Below, one piece after another: positions 60,718 to 64,000 of a stretch of DNA of 64,000 nt. The notes under the pieces are model-generated. The model saw only the letters and a list, made by a program, of their open reading frames with translations. It did no database searches and was not told the origin of the DNA. How positions within the stretch are numbered: position 1 is the first letter of the stretch; each line of letters starts with the position of its first letter. Origin of the DNA: Mangifera indica (taxonomy: Eukaryota; Streptophyta; Magnoliopsida; Sapindales; Anacardiaceae); assembly GCF_011075055.1 (NCBI RefSeq), contig NC_058151.1, positions 6,528,251 to 6,592,250 on the forward strand. The letters run 5' to 3'. Made by a program: the position numbers and the translations under genes.

Positions 60718-63700
60718 TAGGGGTTCGTCAATTGTATTTGTATTGTATGTCAATGGACAACCTTTGGGATCAGTTTTGAAAGACAAAAGACAATAACTTC
60801 AAATTTTGGCCGAATTTTTAGCTCCTGCCCAAAACACCCTTCAACTTCTCAGTTAATGTCTTGCGAGAAAACACTTTTCCCACCCAAAGTTTGGTCAAAA
60901 GAAATTTCCACCTCTAATTCGTATATATAATATTTTTCCTCCAAATTTAAACTCTGGTAAAATAATAATTTGATTATCTATTAATTTTAAAAATAAAAAT
61001 AATTTTTTATTTAATTCAAACGTTTTAAACATGATAATATCATTTTTTAAAAACACTGTTAAATTTTATTCAATTTTTTTGTGTGTAATTATCATTCTTG
61101 AAAAGTAATTTGGCTAAAGTCCAAACTCAATTTGTAAAACTTAATTTGACTAAAGTAATTTAACTATAATATCCTTACCTCAAGCTCAACTTAATTTGTA
61201 AAACTAAAGTCCAAACTCAATTGAAAAGTAATTTGACTTTAGATTCAATGTAATCCTTAATCTCGAACTTGACTTGTTTGATTTAAGCTATGAATTAATA
61301 AATCAACTTGGAGCTAGCTCAAATCACGTCTAGCCCTAGTAGATATACTCTATTTTTAGAGTTGATATATAAGGTCGGGTTTGTGTGGCAGGCTTGGATT
61401 GGATTAAATTTCATATTTAAGGTTAGATTGGATTAGAATAGGGTTGGATTATAACAAGTTGTCTTGTTTTTGGTGAAGTAGGGCAGTGGATAAGAATATT
61501 TATGGTAAATTGTTATTAATATATTATATATGATTTAATAATTATTTTCAAACCATTAAATTGTAAATTTATTATTAAATAGGTAAAAAATTTTATAAAT
61601 TAGAAAAAAATTAATATTACATACACTAATAATGAGTATAAACATTACCATATTATCATTTAATGAAGTATCATTTTATCTTTAATTTAAAATTATTCAT
61701 TTATATGATAATACATTATTATTTTTAACTGTATGTGTACCATTATTAAAACATGAAATATTATTATTAAAAAATTATTTATAATTAAACATTAAATAAA
61801 AATATATTACACAATTAAAAATATTTACATTTTAAATTAAATTAATTTTATTTTATAATATAATCTTAATTCAATATTAATTATATTAAATATCAATTAT
61901 TTTGAGATTTATATAATTAATCAATTATAATAACTTGAATAAGAGATATTTTGATAATTAACACATTAGATTTAATTAATATTTAAAAATTTAAAATATT
62001 ATTTTATGATATTTAAAATAAAAGCATTTGTTATTGTTATGTGGTCAAATTAAATACTCCAAATTCAAACATTTAAACTTAACTAGATGTTGTATATAGC
62101 GGACAACTACTATTTGACTATTCAACCGAAAGCCTACAACAATTCAAGACAGAGACATTAAATTCAATGGCTAACAATCAAACAGTATCAAACCCATAAC
62201 TTATATAAAGAAGATTCGTTTAAAATTATCAGGACAAGATCCCAATGGAATTCCATGTCATAATATTAATCTAGCAAATATGTTAACTTTCACATAAATA
62301 AAAAGTTGTTAATATAGGCATAACTCTATCCATTTACACTCAAAATTATAGGTAAGTGTCATGAGAAAAATAATTATTCAAATGTATTTTTTCCTAAAAA
62401 AACTTGTATATCAGGTGGAGGAAGAATACTAGAGATATTATCGACTATTGTATTCTTCTTTTACTATTTAAAAACTAGTAAGGATACCATGAATGTAAAT
62501 CTTTCAATCATCGTATTGAACCGTGCATAAACTCTGGTGTCATTTATTTTTCTGTAACTTATATTTGTTCATATACTGTATTCTTTGAAGGAAAAAGTAG
62601 ATTTAATTTGAATTCAAATGAGTGAGAATCTTACCTACATCAATGATATCCTACTTATGAAGGATGTTAATCTTATGTAGGATAAATGTTATTATAAGGA
62701 TTCCTTTACAAAGATTGTAAGAGAATCCTTTTTTGGGTAGAAGTATAATTGTGGTCTCAAGTGAGATAGAGTTCTTCACTTTGCATATTATCAAGTTAAA
62801 GTTTCTTATTTACTAGTTGCTCTTGGAGATATATGTACATTTCAGATAAAATTTTGATAGGTTGAGAATTGTAAGTTAGAACATTGTTTAATTGCTATCT
62901 GAAAGTCATCATTTCTAATCATACTTTAAGGGTTAACTTCGGGGACAATTTTTTAAACGTATAACAACTCGCATGTTGAAGTACATCAATTACCCACTCA
63001 ACCTATTTTATATATAAACCCCTCAACACAATGCATAACATAAAATTTCAATGTGATCCCTTACGCATTACACATTGTATAATATCAACATGCCATCTAT
63101 GATAAAATATTAATAAGGTCCCACATGATAAAAAAATTTAAAAAAAAAAACGAAACACTGCACATTGCACTAAGACCCGCACATGTTACACATACTGTGT
63201 TTTTTTTTTTTTTTTTTAATTAAATCTAAATACAAAATTTAGATTTAAGTCATATCCATCTAACTCCTAAAATAATTTTAATTAATTTTCCTTGATGATT
63301 GGTACGTGTTGGTGTAAATTTTCCTTACCAACAACAATCCATGTGGATTACGTACGCGCATAACTTGCTCTCCCCTGCCTGAGCGGGCCCCATGATTTAT
63401 CTCCATGATTGGTGTATATATAGAGCAAGTTTGCAACTCTTGTATGTATAAATAAAAAAAAAGGCTCATCTCTGATACATATTTGCGACAGGGAACTCGA
63501 AGAAGAATCGAAAAGTCTGATGGTCTGTGAGTGTGAGGTAAATTAAAAGCTCAAGGCATAAGATTATGGATACCTGTTGGTCATCCCATCATGCAAACAG
63601 AGTACACCCAATCCTATTCCATACAAAAAATGAAAGACTAAGATAAATACACCACTCAAAAGTGTGCAAAATTATGAAAATGTCATCTTACACAATCTAA

Positions 63701-64000
63701 GAGATATGATTAAATCTCCATGTGGCTGATGATTATTAAAGTTAGTTTTTTTTTTGCATTCCATGAAATTGAAGTCAATTATTGTGTGGTAATAAAATTC
63801 TCCCTAAAGTCAACCATTTAAGTGCAACTAAATACAACAACCAACATATAGCCACCTTTAGCTCGAAATTCGTAGCTTATAGACAAATTTTCTGTAAAAT
63901 TCAAATTACATAATAAGATATTAAATTAGGGAAAAAGCTATAAAAAATTAAAAAAAATAAATAGAGAGGAGTAGAGAGACAATATAGAAAGAATGCAACC
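60718..64000. other. AT-rich intergenic region, no gene seen
   Basis: Apart from a MITE copy (61617-61742), nothing with a recognisable domain was found. The small open frame at 63278-63469 (minus) has no known features. Poly-purine/poly-T runs lie near 63140-63220. Confidence 0.4.
61617..61742. repeat. MITE-like inverted-repeat element, copy 2
   Basis: It shares TTTATCTTTAATT.AAAAT and ATATGATAATACATTATT-type segments with the element at 7608-7786. It is self-complementary (ACCATATTATCATTTAATG on the left against the inverted form on the right). Boundaries are approximate. Confidence 0.45.

Overview
This is a 64-kb piece of a eudicot nuclear genome. It is AT-rich, its genes are spliced and well separated, and its middle is packed with plant LTR retrotransposons. 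Four host genes are recognisable, all on the minus strand. In window order they are: a Golgi-type DUF248 putative methyltransferase (238-6724, seven exons, about 600 residues); an SDP1-type patatin-domain triacylglycerol lipase (10726-14859, three exons, 844 residues); a PICBP-like calmodulin-binding protein (49802-53852, with two apparent reading-frame breaks); and a single-exon dyskerin/CBF5/NAP57 pseudouridine synthase (58783-60540, 585 residues).

From memory, Arabidopsis At5g04020 (PICBP), At5g04040 (SDP1) and At5g04060 (a DUF248 methyltransferase) lie together, while SDP1-LIKE (At3g57140) and NAP57/CBF5 (At3g57150) are neighbours on another chromosome. The window therefore looks like the unduplicated ancestral arrangement of a block that Arabidopsis split by whole-genome duplication and gene loss. 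The four genes do unrelated jobs (Golgi/cell wall, oil mobilisation, calcium signalling, rRNA pseudouridylation), so they are syntenic neighbours and not a pathway cluster.

About 33 kb of nested transposable elements (roughly 15.7-48.6 kb) separates SDP1 from PICBP. In order it holds: a large fold-back element next to the SDP1 5' end; a decayed minus-strand Copia; a plus-strand Gypsy cut off after its reverse transcriptase; another decayed minus-strand Copia; pieces of further Copia and Gypsy elements; and a long minus-strand Gypsy (about 34.83-48.6 kb). Three later insertions lie inside that Gypsy. The first is a structurally complete 4.7-kb Copia with a perfect GTAAC target duplication. The second is a 331-bp hAT-type MITE with a perfect 8-bp target duplication. 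The third is a 2.4-kb apparent solo LTR carrying a 191-bp tandem array. A Mutator-like transposase remnant lies between PICBP and CBF5 (54.8-56.0 kb), with a possible DUF1985/ULP-type remnant on the opposite strand beside it.

I found no evidence for an undescribed multi-gene system. The most useful leads are the two breaks in the PICBP gene, the fold-back element beside SDP1, the ordered transposon nest, and small target-site-flanked retroposons in introns. All calls are from reading the sequence; no database search was possible.
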